6,487 bases of DNA from Clostridiales bacterium (GTDB lineage Bacteria; Bacillota; Clostridia; Oscillospirales; QAMX01), in NCBI GenBank assembly GCA_003149835.1, contig QAMX01000061.1, forward strand, positions 1 to 6,487, given 5' to 3'. Shown piece by piece: positions 5,324-6,487 of this stretch. Made by a program: the position numbers and the translations under genes. How positions within the stretch are numbered: position 1 is the first letter of the stretch; the number at the start of each line of letters is the position of its first letter. A model generated the notes under the pieces. It searched no databases. It was not told where the DNA came from and worked only from the letters and a program-made list of their open reading frames with translations.

Positions 5324-6164
5324 ATCCTTTTTTCGGTAGATGGATCACGAGCGTGATGCCGTCGGGCGATTCCGTCTGTTCCAGCTCGGCGCGGATGCCT
5401 CCGGCGGTAATGGTTTTGAAGGCGTGCTGCACGGTGTTGATAAACAGCCGCACGTCTCGGATCAGCGGCGTGCGCTTCCCTTTGGGCGCGGCGGCCGGCG
5501 GCGCGAGCAGGGAATCGACGTATCGCTCCGTATCGGCGACGGAGAGACCTTTGTCCACGATATAGGCGACGGCGGCGCGCGCGGCCTCGGCGGTCGGCAG
5601 GCGCAGAAGCGCGCGCGCATGGCGCTCGCTCAGCCCGGCTTCCCGGATTTTGGAGATGACGTCGCCGTCGAATTTTAAAAGCCGCAGTTTATTGGCGACG
5701 GCGGACTGACTCTTGCCGATGCGCCGCGCCGCTTCCTCCTGCGTGATTCCGTAATCTGAGATCAGGCGCGCCAGACCGGAGGCTTCCTCAAAGAAGTCGA
5801 GATCACAGCGCTGTAAATTTTCGATCAGAGAAATATAGGCGGCTTTTTCGCTGTCGGCGCGGTTCAGCACGCACGGGACGTGCGTGAAGCCGGCCATGAC
5901 GGCGGCGCGCAGCCGCCGTTCTCCGGCGATGAGCTGATAGGAATTGCCGACGCGCCGCACGATCAGCGGCGTGAGCACGCCGAATTCGGCGATGCTGTCC
6001 GACAGCTCGCGCAGCTTGTCCAGTTCAAAAATCTTGCGCGCTTGGAGCGGGTCGGGGCAGATGTCGCTGACGGCGATATGAAGGATCTGCTCGCCCTCAT
6101 AGTACGGACGGTCGCCCGGTTCTCTCTGGGCGAGCTTTTTTTGCGTGTTTCCAAAGCATCGCAT
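5322..6164 (-). CDS. noc: Nucleoid occlusion protein Noc (ParB family)
   Basis: This 280-residue protein is a ParB/Noc-family CTP-dependent DNA clamp. Noc loads at NBS sites, spreads along DNA, ties it to the membrane and keeps the FtsZ ring from forming over the nucleoid. The N-terminal CTP-binding domain shows PLQARKIF (39-46), GERRLRAA (81-88) and ENLQR (115-119). The helix-turn-helix spans about 138-165. At the four positions known to separate ParB from Noc DNA specificity it has Q153, K159, K164 and R181, all Noc-type. The C-terminus, RDVRLFINTVQHAF and ITLVIHLPK, also resembles Bacillus Noc rather than ParB. GGGAGG (6179-6174) lies 9 nt before ATG 6164. The N-terminus, MRCFGNTQKK, is shorter than the membrane-binding helix of Bacillus Noc. 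It has its own promoter; no soj, spo0J or rsmG neighbour lies within the window. Confidence 0.9.
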   Translation of the reverse strand: MRCFGNTQKKLAQREPGDRPYYEGEQILHIAVSDICPDPLQARKIFELDKLRELSDSIAEFGVLTPLIVRRVGNSYQLIAGERRLRAAVMAGFTHVPCVLNRADSEKAAYISLIENLQRCDLDFFEEASGLARLISDYGITQEEAARRIGKSQSAVANKLRLLKFDGDVISKIREAGLSERHARALLRLPTAEAARAAVAYIVDKGLSVADTERYVDSLLAPPAAAPKGKRTPLIRDVRLFINTVQHAFKTITAGGIRAELEQTESPDGITLVIHLPKKG

Positions 6165-6232
6165 GATGCGGTTCCTCCCTCGAAAGCCTGATTCGGCGCC
6201 GCCGCCGCTCTGAAACGGCGGGCGACGCTTTC

Positions 6233-6261
6233 ATTATAATAGAGGCGTTCGCAGGAGTAAA
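6233..6261 (-). promoter_or_regulatory. Promoter of noc
   Basis: On the minus strand TTTACT (6261-6256) and a perfect TATAAT (6238-6233) are 17 bp apart. Transcription would start near 6226, giving a leader of about 62 nt before the ATG at 6164. The leader can form a GC-rich hairpin (CGCCG with CGGCG) upstream of the ribosome binding site. Confidence 0.75.
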
Positions 6262-6270
6262 GAAAAAACG

Positions 6271-6371
6271 TTCGACAAAAAAACGGAGAAAAAGAGTCGA
6301 TATTCCATAAAACCGGCAGATAAGATATAAAAAAACAGAAACCATGAAGAGGTTTCTGTTTTTTTGTCGAA
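6271..6371. repeat. 13-bp inverted repeat around the terminator
   Basis: TTCGACAAAAAAA (6271-6283) is the exact reverse complement of TTTTTTTGTCGAA (6359-6371). The right arm shares its T-run with the bidirectional terminator stem, so the two pairings exclude one another. Seven of the thirteen pairs are homopolymer; the informative part is TTCGAC/GTCGAA. Confidence 0.45.
6329..6365. terminator. Bidirectional intrinsic terminator
   Basis: Seven As and CAGAAACC (6329-6343) pair perfectly with GGTTTCTG and seven Ts (6351-6365), a 15-bp stem with a 7-nt loop. The symmetric A and T arms make it a terminator on both strands. It separates noc from whatever lies to the right, so noc is not co-transcribed with an upstream gene unless there is read-through. 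Confidence 0.9.
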
Positions 6372-6487
6372 TGATTTTTCGCCGGAAAAGGCGGGAAAAG
6401 GCCGCGCGCGTCGAAAGCGGCGGCATGGCCGGAGAGACGTATAGGCGCGCTGGCGGCCGTGGGGAAAAGAAGCGGGAAAAGCGTTTC
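6366..6487. other. Right-edge stretch without a supportable gene
   Basis: Plus-strand ATG codons at 6371 and 6425 share a frame that stays open to the window end and would encode a very arginine- and lysine-rich peptide, but neither has a ribosome binding site. Minus-strand frames run straight through the terminator, so no gene end is visible either. The sequence may be the leader of a gene beyond the edge. Confidence 0.4.

Noticed and set aside
6373..6390. Possible Noc-binding site near TTTTCGCCGGAAAA
   Set aside because: It differs from ATTTCCCGGGAAAT at several positions including the central symmetric bases; half-sites elsewhere (near 750 and 3830) are no better.
6371..6487. Plus-strand frame open to the right edge
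   Set aside because: Neither ATG (6371, 6425) has a ribosome binding site, and the peptide is a low-complexity basic string expected from GC-rich DNA.

Overview
The window looks like ordinary chromosomal DNA from a GC-rich member of the Bacillota, probably class Clostridia. The evidence is sigma-A-type promoters with perfect TATAAT boxes (several as GGTATAAT), strong GGAGG ribosome binding sites, hairpin-plus-T-run terminators, and genes typical of Gram-positive bacteria (a Noc nucleoid occlusion protein, a probable DUF2508 protein, a DUF3810 protein). Coding DNA is GC-rich; promoters and one convergent intergenic gap are clearly AT-richer. No mobile element, CRISPR array, tRNA or rRNA was seen.

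Layout from left to right. A promoter -10 box at the left edge leads into a nucleoside hydrolase (138-1037, +). It converges on a small DUF2508-like gene (1068-1340, -) whose promoter carries a 15-bp palindrome at the -35 position. A gene-free stretch follows (1347-1987) with a strong plus-strand terminator that no recognised gene uses, a 12-bp palindrome, and a perfect sigma-A promoter for mntP, a manganese efflux pump (1988-2560, +). Another promoter then opens a leader of about 300 nt, rich in possible RNA stems, in front of a sugar phosphate isomerase/epimerase of the TIM-barrel type (2956-3777, +). A structured spacer with a strong terminator separates it from a DUF3810 membrane protein with an HExxH zinc-site motif (4022-5137, +). 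An AT-rich gap with two adjacent hairpins and a terminator separates that gene from the convergent noc gene (5322-6164, -). Noc has its own promoter and lies downstream of a perfect bidirectional terminator (6329-6365). The last 120 bases contain no supportable gene.

Most genes appear to be single transcription units, each with its own promoter or terminator, so there is no multi-gene pathway to reconstruct. The nucleoside hydrolase and the isomerase could both serve nucleoside or sugar catabolism, but they are not in one operon. I do not see a clear new multi-gene system. The parts most worth a second look are non-coding: the long leader before the isomerase, the terminator-like hairpin at the mntP transcription start, the orphan terminator with a possible small RNA, and the palindrome in the DUF2508 promoter. 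Among the proteins, the DUF3810 protein has an unknown function, and the Noc protein carries all four Noc-type DNA-specificity residues.
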